A stretch of DNA of 64,000 bases from positions 45,064 through 109,063 of the forward strand of contig NZ_FQXE01000018.1 in assembly GCF_900129885.1 (NCBI RefSeq). The letters run 5' to 3'. Source of the DNA: Pollutimonas bauzanensis. GTDB taxonomy: Bacteria > Pseudomonadota > Gammaproteobacteria > Burkholderiales > Burkholderiaceae_B. A program made the translations under genes and the position numbers. Of this stretch, positions 52,246-60,494 are shown piece by piece. Position 1 is the first letter of the stretch. Every line of letters starts with the position of its first letter. The notes beneath the pieces are model-generated. The model saw only the letters and a program-made list of their open reading frames with translations. It ran no database searches and was not told where the DNA came from.

Positions 52246-52772
52246 GCTGTTTCCCCTAATATAACTTGCGCGGCATCTGTTAAAGATCGCACACAAAAGT
52301 CGACAGACTCGGGCTGCTTTTCGTCGTAGCCGTAGTCAATAAAAATAGTCTTACAACCAGCTCGCTGGCCGGCCTCGGTGTCGCGCCAGCGATCCCCGAT
52401 CATATAGCTCGTCTTCAAATCTATATCATGCAGCTGCGCAGCCGCGAACAAGGCACCAGGACGCGGCTTGCGGCAGTCGCAATCATCGCCGGTATCATGA
52501 AAACAAGTACGGAACTCGTCTATGGGCAGGCATTGCGCAAGATACTGGTTGATTTCTTCAACCACCTCGCGGGAAGTGGTTCCCCGGGCAACATCGGGTT
52601 GATTGGTCACCACAATCAACATAAAACCGGCGTTGTGCAGGGCAGTCAATGCGCTGGGTACGCCAGGCAATATCTCCATCTGCGTCAAATTGGCGGGAGG
52701 ATATGGCTTACCATCGCGCACTATTGCACGGTTGATTACCCCATCGCGATCAAGAAATATGGCGCGGCGCAT
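52242..52772 (-). CDS. gmhB: D,D-heptose 1,7-bisphosphate phosphatase
   Basis: A 176-residue HAD phosphatase. The nucleophile motif is FLDRDGVIN near residue 6, with a Cys/His zinc loop CFHDTGDDCDCRKPRPG, GDRWRDTEAGQRAGC as the third motif, and TNQPDVARG as motif II. This is the GmhB pattern. It removes the 7-phosphate from heptose-1,7-bisphosphate. It follows gmhA without any gap (TAG then ATG) and is coupled to the transaldolase gene. Confidence 0.92.
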   Translation of the reverse strand: MRRAIFLDRDGVINRAIVRDGKPYPPANLTQMEILPGVPSALTALHNAGFMLIVVTNQPDVARGTTSREVVEEINQYLAQCLPIDEFRTCFHDTGDDCDCRKPRPGALFAAAQLHDIDLKTSYMIGDRWRDTEAGQRAGCKTIFIDYGYDEKQPESVDFCVRSLTDAAQVILGETA

Positions 52773-53372
52773 CTATTTGACCGTTGATTCCCACTTGGTC
52801 TGGTTGGCCTTCAGTTTTGGATGAGATACCAACAAGTGCCAGACCACTGCCTGGAATGCTTCAGAGTGAGGGGTGATATTGTCGGAGTTTACCGTCGGCA
52901 CGATGACACAGGCATCGGCCACCTGTGCGGTATACCCCCCATCACGCCCTACCACCCCTGTAATCTTGGAACCCACTGTTTTCGCGAATTTCAGGGCTTC
53001 AACCAGATTAGGGCTAATGTTCTTTTCAAGATTGCCGCCCCCGACCGAAAAAATGAATAGCGCATCTTTGGGAGTCAATTTGCTGATTTTCAGCCATTCA
53101 ATGAAAACACTGGCCCAGCCTTCGTCATTTGTACGAGCTGTCAGTTCGGAGACATTATCGGTAGGAGCGTAGGATTCAATGCCAACTATCTTGCGAAAAT
53201 CATTTACGGCATGCGAACAGTTGCCGGCGCTTCCGCCAACACCCAGGAAAAAAATCCGGCCGCCATCGGTTTTTACCGTAGCCAACAAATCCGCCATCTT
53301 TTCGATGGCAGCTACATCCATTTTCTGGATGATTTCAATAGCTTCATTCAAATGCTGTTGTGCGTAACTCAT
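52773..53372 (-). CDS. gmhA: Sedoheptulose-7-phosphate isomerase
   Basis: A 199-residue SIS-domain isomerase that makes D-glycero-D-manno-heptose-7-P. The phosphosugar loop is FFLGVGGSAGNCSHAVNDFR, with LTARTNDEGWASVF and FSVGGGNLEKN further on, the GmhA motifs. The ATG at 53372 overlaps the hddC stop. It is probably a second copy of a core-LPS gmhA kept elsewhere in the genome; this is not visible here. Confidence 0.93.
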   Translation of the reverse strand: MSYAQQHLNEAIEIIQKMDVAAIEKMADLLATVKTDGGRIFFLGVGGSAGNCSHAVNDFRKIVGIESYAPTDNVSELTARTNDEGWASVFIEWLKISKLTPKDALFIFSVGGGNLEKNISPNLVEALKFAKTVGSKITGVVGRDGGYTAQVADACVIVPTVNSDNITPHSEAFQAVVWHLLVSHPKLKANQTKWESTVK

Positions 53373-54076
53373 GCTTTACCTTTTTCTAAAAAATACGCTT
53401 CAGTTTCCTTAAGCCCGCCATGCGAACCGATTTCATAAAACCGCTCGTGTACCTCGTACCCCGCGAGCTGCCCCTCTACTGATAATTCGTGATACACCTG
53501 CGCCAAGTCAAATGGCAACGCATTCGGATATTTAGCTAAAACCTGCCCTGAAAGCACACCCAAACCATAATCGATGTAAGTCATTTCTTGCGTAGGAGCC
53601 TGCTTGTTGTATTCGATCAACTCGCCATTCTGGAACAACACATTGCTTTTATCCCAGCGATCGCCATTCTTCAGCACAGTCATCAGGGCAGATTTACCGC
53701 TAGCCAGAAACGATCGCTCCACCGCCGCAAAATCGATGGGCAAAAACGAGTCACCGTACAGTACGAAGAAATGCTTACCCAATAAGGGCAAGGCCTGCTT
53801 CAAAGCGCCACCAGTTCCCAAAAGCACGGGACCGTCCAGCGAGTACGAGACATCCATACCAAAGCGTGAGCCGTCGCCGACTTCGGCCTGAATCATTTCC
53901 CCCAGATAGCCGATGCACATGACAACGCGACTTACACCTTGAGCGCGTAAATAGTCAAGTTGACGGCAAATGAATGGTACACCCGCTACATCAATCAGGG
54001 CCTTGGGGATACTCTGGGTAATTGGACGCAACCTGGTAGCCAGGCCCCCTGCAAGAATAGCAACGGGCAGCGTCAC
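53369..54076 (-). CDS. hddC: D-glycero-alpha-D-manno-heptose-1-phosphate guanylyltransferase
   Basis: A 235-residue nucleotidyltransferase. It opens MTLPVAILAGGLATRLRPIT (GTG start at 54076) with the pyrophosphorylase signature; FVLYGDSFLPIDF holds a metal Asp. Together with HddA it forms GDP-D-glycero-alpha-D-manno-heptose rather than the ADP-heptose of LPS core. The GTG overlaps the stop that hddA reaches in its restored frame (GTGA at 54073-54076). Confidence 0.9.
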   Translation of the reverse strand: MTLPVAILAGGLATRLRPITQSIPKALIDVAGVPFICRQLDYLRAQGVSRVVMCIGYLGEMIQAEVGDGSRFGMDVSYSLDGPVLLGTGGALKQALPLLGKHFFVLYGDSFLPIDFAAVERSFLASGKSALMTVLKNGDRWDKSNVLFQNGELIEYNKQAPTQEMTYIDYGLGVLSGQVLAKYPNALPFDLAQVYHELSVEGQLAGYEVHERFYEIGSHGGLKETEAYFLEKGKA

Positions 54077-55055
54077 GAGGACATCACCACCTTGGTACCT
54101 TCAAAGTCAAAGCGGAAACGAACCTCTTCCAGTCCCGCCCCGGCCATCACATGACGCAGTTTATTCCGATCATGCGCCATAAACATTAAGAATCCCCCCC
54201 ACCGGCACCTACCAATTTACCGCCTACCGCACCGTTCTTCATGCCCAATTCATACCACTCGTCGATTTGTTGATTGCTCATGCCGCCGGAGCGACGCTTC
54301 TTATGCTCCCAATGTTCGTGCATAAGCTCACCAAACAGCACCGTGTTACCGGACTCGAGTGCGTCCTTGCTGCGATACCCCAGATCTTTGACATAGTGCA
54401 GGTTGTTAAGCATCTCAGTCTCCTGATTTTGAGACCGAACCTGTTGGTCCTTAAGAATACCGCTGGCGCTACGGGAGAAACCAGTAAAGAAGAGCAAGAG
54501 ATTGTCTTCAAGATCAAACATCGTATCCATATTGATGCCCAGCGGAACAGCAGTCACCTTGTCATCTTTGTGAAATGTTAGGCAGGTGACGCCGCCTACC
54601 GCGGCAATATACTGATCCTGTTTGCCAATCGGCTCCCCCAGCCGGTCGATCTCTATGTGGCACGCCAGTTCCGCCAATTCCTCCTGATGCAGATGGCGCT
54701 TGCGATGGGTGTACAGCGCTTTCAGCAAGGCGGTGGTGAAGCTTCCGGAAGAGCCTAAACCCGTTCCAGCAGGTATGTCAGCAAGAGTCGTGATCTCAAC
54801 TTGGGGGGTTTTAAAGCCCAGCATGTCAAGCGCCTCCCGAATAATGGGGTGCTTAACATCCACGATCTGTTCTACATGCTCCAATTGCGAATATTTCAAA
54901 TAAATTCCGGTAGTAAACGGACGCATCACATTCACATACACGTATTTATCTATAGCCGCAGAAACCAAAAAACCTTCATGGCCGCGATAATAAGAGGGAA
55001 GGTCTGTACCGCCTCCACCCAGGGTGATGCGTAAAGGACTACGCGCGATGATCAT
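54073..55055 (-). pseudogene. hddA: D-glycero-alpha-D-manno-heptose-7-phosphate kinase, out of frame at a G7 tract
   Basis: A GHMP-type kinase. It starts at 55055 (MIIARSPLRITLGGGGTDLP) with GAGGAA upstream and has the phosphate loop IPAGTGLGSSGSFTTALL near 100. As given, the frame stops at 54186 after GKLVGAGGGDS. One extra G in the run at 54194-54200 would let translation continue GFLMFMAHDRNKLRHVMAGA, then GLEEVRFRFDFEGTKVVMSS, the usual HddA C-terminus, ending at 54073 with a GTGA overlap to hddC. The missing tail has 39 residues. Phase variation, ribosomal slippage, mutation or a sequencing error could explain it. Confidence 0.88.
54194..54200. repeat. Homopolymer G7/C7 tract in hddA
   Basis: Seven C on the plus strand (seven G in the coding strand) encode the Gly run of the GAGGGG motif. 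A tract of eight is needed for the full kinase frame. Tracts of this length slip during replication and are used as on/off switches in Bordetella and other mucosal bacteria. Confidence 0.85.
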
Positions 55056-56049
55056 AACCGGATTCCTCGTACACTTTTTCAATTATTTTCAATGCGGCGT
55101 GAGCGTCGCCAAGACCCGCCGCAGGCTCGCGGTCAAGCCGGATATCATCGTAGAATTCCGCGAGCTCTACCGCCCATGAATCATCAGCCATGGGATATTC
55201 CCACGAGGTCGTCTCCGGCGGACCCATTTCGGGCAGCATTCTATACCAAGTCAGTTTTTCAATGCCGTAACTACCACCCAGGCCGGATAAATCCAGCTTG
55301 CCATCACGCCCGTATATTTCCATGGAAAAAAGGTTCTTCCATTCCGTGCAAGAAGCGTGCAGAAATGCTGTCTGTTTGTTAGCGGTTTTCAATAATAAAA
55401 AACCGTTGTCATCAACAGGCATATCCCAGTAATAGGTGTGGGCGAAGCCCTGTACTTCCGAAAACTCGCCCAGAAACCAGCGTGAAAGATCAATCAAGTG
55501 AGGGCCTTGATCGATCAACTCGCCTCCGCCCGACATCTCCGGTTTGGCGCGCCATTCCTTGTCGTAGCCGATTCGGCCGCCATGTCCATAACGCGCACGA
55601 ATAAACATTAGCTCACCCAAGACGCCGGAATCAAAAATCTCTTTCGCCTTCCGCAATGATCGGTGATAGCGATGGTTGAACCCCACATGAACCTTGATGC
55701 CTTTTTCCTTGGCAGCCGTCATGATGGGCTCGAGTTCTTTCGCGTTGCGTGCCGCCGGCTTCTCCACCAAAACGTGCTTGCCCGCCTCGATAGCGGCATA
55801 CGTAATTGCAGCAAGTGAATCGTGAAGTGTTGAAACAATCACAATATCTACTTCAGGCAACCATATCAGCTCGCGCCAATCTCGAAAGGCCTTGGCGCCT
55901 GACTTGCCGGCTAACGCTTGCGCACGCGCTGCGTCGATATCCGCGCATGCGACCAGATTGCCTCCGGTACCCAAGGCCTTGGCTCGCTTTTGTCCAATTA
56001 AACCGCAACCAATAATGCCTATACCAAATGATCTACTTACACTACTCAC
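55039..56049 (-). CDS. Gfo/Idh/MocA family NAD-dependent oxidoreductase
   Basis: A 336-residue dehydrogenase with a GTG start at 56049 that overlaps the SDR stop (GTGA). The Rossmann motif is GIGIIGCGLIGQKRAKALG; the signature KHVLVEKPAARN holds the catalytic Lys, and GELIDQGPHLIDLSRWFLG carries the His/Asp pair. In polysaccharide loci such enzymes oxidise or reduce position 3 or other positions of nucleotide-linked sugars. The exact substrate is unknown, but a heptose intermediate fits its place beside hddA. Confidence 0.88.
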   Translation of the reverse strand: MSSVSRSFGIGIIGCGLIGQKRAKALGTGGNLVACADIDAARAQALAGKSGAKAFRDWRELIWLPEVDIVIVSTLHDSLAAITYAAIEAGKHVLVEKPAARNAKELEPIMTAAKEKGIKVHVGFNHRYHRSLRKAKEIFDSGVLGELMFIRARYGHGGRIGYDKEWRAKPEMSGGGELIDQGPHLIDLSRWFLGEFSEVQGFAHTYYWDMPVDDNGFLLLKTANKQTAFLHASCTEWKNLFSMEIYGRDGKLDLSGLGGSYGIEKLTWYRMLPEMGPPETTSWEYPMADDSWAVELAEFYDDIRLDREPAAGLGDAHAALKIIEKVYEESGYDHRA

Positions 56050-56921
56050 TTATCGCCCCAATCAAACCCTCGGTCTCGACCGGTAATCCGACGAAGGGTA
56101 TATGCATCTGTTTTAGAAAGATCGTCGCAATGCTGCGGCCAGTCTTCCCAGTTATCCCATACGGCACTGATAAGTTTACCGGTGATGCCATCGCTCGCGG
56201 CAGAGGCAAGGAATACCGCCAGCTCCGCGCCACGGTCCAGCGGCGCGCCGCCAGATTCTTTCTGCTTTAGCGCGCGCTCGTAAAACTGCGTACCGACCTT
56301 CTGCGGTCCGGCTTCAAGGATTTCATCAAGCATGCGGGTATTTAGCGCACCGGGCGCCACGGCATTGACGTCTATTCCCGTACCTCGCACTTCTTCCGCG
56401 AGCGTTTCCGCAAATCGCACAATAGCCGCTTTGGAAACGGCATAAGCACTTATTCTAGGCAGCGGATTCGTAGCTCCCCCACCAGATAACTGAATTATCT
56501 TGCCATAGCCTTGCTTCTTGAAATGGGGAAGAACGGCACGGCACATTAACACCGACCCATAAACATTGATCTCCATGGCCTTGACCCAAGCGGCCCAGTC
56601 CACATCTTCAATCTCACCCTTCGGACCATAAATGCCGGCGTTATTAACCAACACATGAACCGCCCCGAGCGCCTCTATAGTCTCTGCAACCAGCTCGTCC
56701 ACTTCAGCGGGGCTGGAGACATCGGTTATGCGCGCGACTATCTTTTGCCCTGACGCGGCTGACTGCAAAAGCTGCTTCTGCGCTTCGTCCAGCAACGCTC
56801 CGTCACGAGCGCATAGCATGACATCGGCACCGGCCTCGACATACTTCTTGGCAATTTCAAAGCCGAGGCCTTGACTCCCTCCGGTGATGATAGCCACTTT
56901 TTCCGACAACACTTTCTGCAT
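56046..56921 (-). CDS. Short-chain dehydrogenase/reductase
   Basis: A 291-residue classical SDR. TGGSQGLGFEIAKKY is the cofactor loop, NNAGIYG the structural motif, and catalytic Ser-Tyr-Lys occur in IQLSGGGATN and SAYAVSKAAI. The C-terminus is longer than average. It would reduce a keto-sugar or oxidise a hydroxyl in the locus's special sugar. It is coupled to the Gfo/Idh gene, so the pair probably acts on one pathway. Confidence 0.9.
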   Translation of the reverse strand: MQKVLSEKVAIITGGSQGLGFEIAKKYVEAGADVMLCARDGALLDEAQKQLLQSAASGQKIVARITDVSSPAEVDELVAETIEALGAVHVLVNNAGIYGPKGEIEDVDWAAWVKAMEINVYGSVLMCRAVLPHFKKQGYGKIIQLSGGGATNPLPRISAYAVSKAAIVRFAETLAEEVRGTGIDVNAVAPGALNTRMLDEILEAGPQKVGTQFYERALKQKESGGAPLDRGAELAVFLASAASDGITGKLISAVWDNWEDWPQHCDDLSKTDAYTLRRITGRDRGFDWGDK

Positions 56922-56923
56922 GC

Positions 56924-58225
56924 TTATTCCACTTTAGATAAAGGAGTACCTACAGCAATGTATCGCAATCCGGAATCCTTGACGGCTGCATATAAATGAC
57001 GATTGGCATCAATGACTATCATTCCCGGACGCGCCGCGGCCAACCCAACCGCCAGGCTCTGAAAGTCGGGCCATTCCGTTCCAATTACCAAAGCGTCAGC
57101 GTCTATTACCGCTTCCAGCGCGTTTTCATGGCTAGTCAGTTTACCCTCCCACCGCTGCGGTAATTGACGGACGACAGGATCATGCACATGAACATCGGCA
57201 CCCTGTTCCAGCAACCAATCGCAAAGCTCGACGGCCAGGGAACGGCGCAGAGTATCGGTACCTGGCTTATATGTCAGCCCCCAAATAGCCACAGCGACAC
57301 CCTTCAAGCTGGTGAATTGATCGAGGAGCTGGCGTCGCGGCCAGTTTTTATGCTCGTCATTGCTGGCCCTTATCGATGACAATAGTGGCGTGAGCAGAGC
57401 ATTCGACCGGCCTTCGGCACCGAGGAATTCAATATCGCGGGCGAGAGTACCTCCAGCGAAAGGTCCGCCTGGCGATAGGTATGCTTTCGGCCCTATCCGC
57501 ATTTCCGACTTCAAGCCACGCTCAACTTCCTTGGCGTCAGCACCAACCACTTCACATATCGACGCGATCTCATTCGCGAACGTCACCGACGTCGCCAAAA
57601 ATGCATTGATTGCATGCTTGGTCATTTCGGCGGACTCCACCGACATCCATTCAATTCGATCAGTTATCGGCGCAAGCAACTCTTCCAATACACCTCGGTC
57701 TTTCGAAGTCCGTACTCCCACCACGACACGGTCCGGCTTAAGAAAAACATCCAGAGCCTTGCCCAAGCGAAGGTTCTCTGGCGAAGATGCAAAACCCAAC
57801 TGTTTGCCAGCAAGATTAGTCTGTGCAAAGGCTTCCAGCCGCCGGATCGAGCCGACCGGCATCTGAGAGGAAACCAATACCAAGGTTCCGGCGTCCAGCT
57901 CGGGCAACACTTCCATGACCCGCGCCATAACGAAATCGACGTCCGCCTTATCGTCCTCGTCGACAGGCGTATCAAACGTAACCCACAATACCTGCGCGCC
58001 GGCTACCGCTACGGCGATGGAATTGGTAAAGCTCAAGCGGCCTGCTTCCAGACCTGAAGCCAGAAGGCCGTCCAGGCCTGGTTCGAAGAGCGGAGCTTTT
58101 CCAGCATTCAAGCCATCAATAGAATGCTCGTCACTATCCAGCCCGACGACCTCATGACCAATGGATGCCAGACACGCAGCGGTCACCGAACCCAAGTGCC
58201 ATAATCCTTGCACGCATATTTTCAT
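56924..58225 (-). CDS. UDP-glucose/GDP-mannose dehydrogenase-like protein lacking the catalytic Cys
   Basis: A 433-residue protein with the three domains of nucleotide-sugar dehydrogenases. N-terminal GLWHLGSVTAACLA replaces GxGYVG. Glu150 in SSPENLRLGKA, and Lys204 and Asn208 in EMTKHAINAFLA, agree with the family. The position of the active-site Cys (GGSCFPKD in typical members) reads GGPFAGGTLARD at 253-264, with no Cys or Lys. The C-terminal domain with IWGLTYKPGTDTLRRS is normal. It may therefore do only a two-electron oxidation or another reaction. It lies in the heptose operon between an epimerase and an SDR. Confidence 0.85.
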   Translation of the reverse strand: MKICVQGLWHLGSVTAACLASIGHEVVGLDSDEHSIDGLNAGKAPLFEPGLDGLLASGLEAGRLSFTNSIAVAVAGAQVLWVTFDTPVDEDDKADVDFVMARVMEVLPELDAGTLVLVSSQMPVGSIRRLEAFAQTNLAGKQLGFASSPENLRLGKALDVFLKPDRVVVGVRTSKDRGVLEELLAPITDRIEWMSVESAEMTKHAINAFLATSVTFANEIASICEVVGADAKEVERGLKSEMRIGPKAYLSPGGPFAGGTLARDIEFLGAEGRSNALLTPLLSSIRASNDEHKNWPRRQLLDQFTSLKGVAVAIWGLTYKPGTDTLRRSLAVELCDWLLEQGADVHVHDPVVRQLPQRWEGKLTSHENALEAVIDADALVIGTEWPDFQSLAVGLAAARPGMIVIDANRHLYAAVKDSGLRYIAVGTPLSKVE

Positions 58226-58228
58226 GAC

Positions 58229-59188
58229 TTAATCCCGGGCTTCAAATACCCATTCATTATTTCGCAAATACTCCACCGTTTTGAGCACACCTTCGCGGAT
58301 TCCGAACTTAGGCTTCCATCCGAAGGATTGAATCTTCCGGGTTTCCAAAAAAATAAAGGGATTGTCACCAATCCAGCCACGATCCCCGCCCGAATATTCC
58401 AACTGTGGCTTGACACCCAATTCTTCACAAATCCAACCGATGGAGTCGTTGACTTCACAATAGCCATCGACACCCAAGTTGAAGATATTGACTTTAGCAT
58501 CCGCCTTGTCCATTGCCAGCAGAATCGCGTCAATACAGTCCTGCACATACAGATAGGATTTGCGTTGCTTGCCGTTGCCCAATACCGATAAGCGAGATGG
58601 ATCCGCCTTCAATTTCTGATAGAAATCGAAGACATGGCCATGCGTATAACGCTCACCCAGGATCGAGACGAAGCGAAAGATCCAGGACTGAAAGCCGAAG
58701 CCTTCGCAATAGGCGGCAATCAGTCCCTCGCCGGCTGCCTTGGAGGCGCCATACAACGACGTCTGGACAGGAAACGGCCCATCTTCCGGCGTCGGAACCA
58801 CTGGAGCATCGCCATAGACGGACCCCGTCGAGGAAAAAGCGATTTTCTTTATGCCATTGGCCCGCATCGCTTCAAGAACGTTGTACGTGGCGATGGTGTT
58901 CTGCTCAAGGTCTTTGCGCGGGTGGTCGGTTCCAAATCGCACATCGGCGTTTGCGGCCAAATGAAAGACAGCTTCCCCGCCTGCAAAAGCGGCCTTCAGC
59001 GCCTCGGCATCCAGGAGGTCCATCTCGATAAGCCGGAAGTTCGGATTTGGCAGAGCGCCATCAAGAAAGCGACGTTGTCCGGTCGAAAAGTTATCGATGC
59101 CAACTACCTTATGGCCGTCTGCCAGCAAGCGGTCAATAAGGGTGCTACCAATAAAACCGGCGCAGCCGGTAACGATTAATGAAGTCAT
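58229..59188 (-). CDS. NAD-dependent epimerase/dehydratase (extended SDR)
   Basis: A 319-residue nucleotide-sugar modifying enzyme. It starts at 59188 with MTSLIVTGCAGFIGSTLIDR; catalytic Ser-Tyr-Lys occur in AFSSTGSVYGDA and SLYGASKAAGEG, and RFVSILGERYTHGHVFDF is the substrate loop of GalE/WbpP-like epimerases. The pattern fits 4-epimerases or 4,6-dehydratases. Being in the heptose operon, it may epimerise or deoxygenate the GDP-heptose, but a hexose substrate is equally possible. Confidence 0.88.
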   Translation of the reverse strand: MTSLIVTGCAGFIGSTLIDRLLADGHKVVGIDNFSTGQRRFLDGALPNPNFRLIEMDLLDAEALKAAFAGGEAVFHLAANADVRFGTDHPRKDLEQNTIATYNVLEAMRANGIKKIAFSSTGSVYGDAPVVPTPEDGPFPVQTSLYGASKAAGEGLIAAYCEGFGFQSWIFRFVSILGERYTHGHVFDFYQKLKADPSRLSVLGNGKQRKSYLYVQDCIDAILLAMDKADAKVNIFNLGVDGYCEVNDSIGWICEELGVKPQLEYSGGDRGWIGDNPFIFLETRKIQSFGWKPKFGIREGVLKTVEYLRNNEWVFEARD

Positions 59189-59195
59189 ATGATAT

Positions 59196-59609
59196 CTAAT
59201 TGACCTTGAAGACCCAATACCGTGCAAGCGCATACCCCGTGCACATTGTAAAAACTACGGATATGCAAACTCCGAGATAAGGAGACCAAAGGAATTTTTC
59301 CACACAAAGAGTGACCACACCAATTGTGATCACGTAATTTATCAGCCACAACACCAAATAACGAACGAGTTGGTAGCCCTGGTGGCCAGTGGCTGCCGCA
59401 AAAGTGAAATGCCTGTTCGCCATGAAGTGGAATGTCGTCGAGATGATGTAGGCGAAAGTTACTGCCAGAATGTAGTTTATGCCTAGACCAGAATTTGCAA
59501 TCCACATCACAAAAAAATAGATCGCGGCGGTCATAGCGCCAACAGCACCAAACCTGGCAAAGGCTTTCAAGTGGGAAGTAAAAGCTGACTCGAAAAAAAG
59601 GTTACCCAT
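59196..59609 (-). CDS. GtrA-like membrane protein
   Basis: A 137-residue protein with four hydrophobic segments, the GtrA/DPMS3 layout. FHFMANRHFTFAAATG between helices two and three and the ARYWVFK tail are typical. GtrA proteins help flip undecaprenyl-phosphate-linked sugars in the Gtr O-antigen modification systems. The GtrB-like and GtrC-like genes follow in the same operon. Confidence 0.88.
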   Translation of the reverse strand: MGNLFFESAFTSHLKAFARFGAVGAMTAAIYFFVMWIANSGLGINYILAVTFAYIISTTFHFMANRHFTFAAATGHQGYQLVRYLVLWLINYVITIGVVTLCVEKFLWSPYLGVCISVVFTMCTGYALARYWVFKVN

Positions 59610-59617
59610 TTATAGGT

Positions 59618-60493
59618 TTATCCTGGTCGCTGCGCAACGGCAAGCGCCCGTACACCAAAAGGCAGAGCCCAACTAGCCATATATCTGGATTCCAGCTCCA
59701 TCGCGATTTTCACTATGCCATTTCCCGAAGTGCGCTTAGCTTGCTCGCCTACGACCGGCTTATCTTTTCGCGACGGGAGCATTTTATTCAATAGTTTTAC
59801 CGCCGCAAAGGCTGGGAACAATAGGAAGCCGAGGTGGGATTTCCGTCTGATCTGAAAGCCAACTCCTTGCAGCTTGTTATGGAGGTCAGATGCCGCATAC
59901 CGCCTGAAATGATGCAGTTCGGCATCATAAGAGTCGTATAGAAAAGGGCATGCAGGGACTTCTATAACCAAATAACCACCTGGCTTTAATAGTTTGTACG
60001 CGTTGTTCAAAGCGCCAACATCATCTTCAATATGTTCCAGCACATTCAACATCACCAACACATCGATACTTTGCTCGGGCAAAGGACATTGAAGCAAATC
60101 GAATCGGATCAAGGGGATGCCCGGCAACGTATCAGCCAAGCGGAAGAGCGGATCCTTGACCACATCTGCACCAATAATCGTCGCCTGCGGCAGAGCCTTC
60201 ACCAAATCTCTAATCAAGAATCCAGATGAGCATCCGATTTCCATTACTACCCCTTGGCCTCCAGGCAAGCACCGCTTGATTTGCGCAATAGCGTCGTTGC
60301 GCGAAGCCAAGTCAATTGGATGGCTGTCGCCCGCCGCTTCCTCATGAAGTGCGGTCAGATCATCCGACCATCCCGCAAAATTTTCGCTGTATTCGAGGAT
60401 TTGCAGATCCTGACCATCTACTACAAAAGCCTTCCCGTTCCAATAAGGCGTCGATGAAAAACCTGCAGGAGGTGGCAAGTCAAAAGGCAGCAT
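59618..60493 (-). CDS. SAM-dependent methyltransferase
   Basis: A 291-residue class I methyltransferase. Motif I is VVMEIGCSSGFLIRDL near residue 80; VLVMLNVLEHIEDDVGALNN and PGGYLVIEVPA are motifs II-III. It lies in the Gtr gene set, two bases from the GT2 gene. A methylated terminal residue, or chain capping, is a plausible outcome, yet the acceptor is unknown. Confidence 0.88.
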   Translation of the reverse strand: MLPFDLPPPAGFSSTPYWNGKAFVVDGQDLQILEYSENFAGWSDDLTALHEEAAGDSHPIDLASRNDAIAQIKRCLPGGQGVVMEIGCSSGFLIRDLVKALPQATIIGADVVKDPLFRLADTLPGIPLIRFDLLQCPLPEQSIDVLVMLNVLEHIEDDVGALNNAYKLLKPGGYLVIEVPACPFLYDSYDAELHHFRRYAASDLHNKLQGVGFQIRRKSHLGFLLFPAFAAVKLLNKMLPSRKDKPVVGEQAKRTSGNGIVKIAMELESRYMASWALPFGVRALAVAQRPG

Positions 60494-60494
60494 G

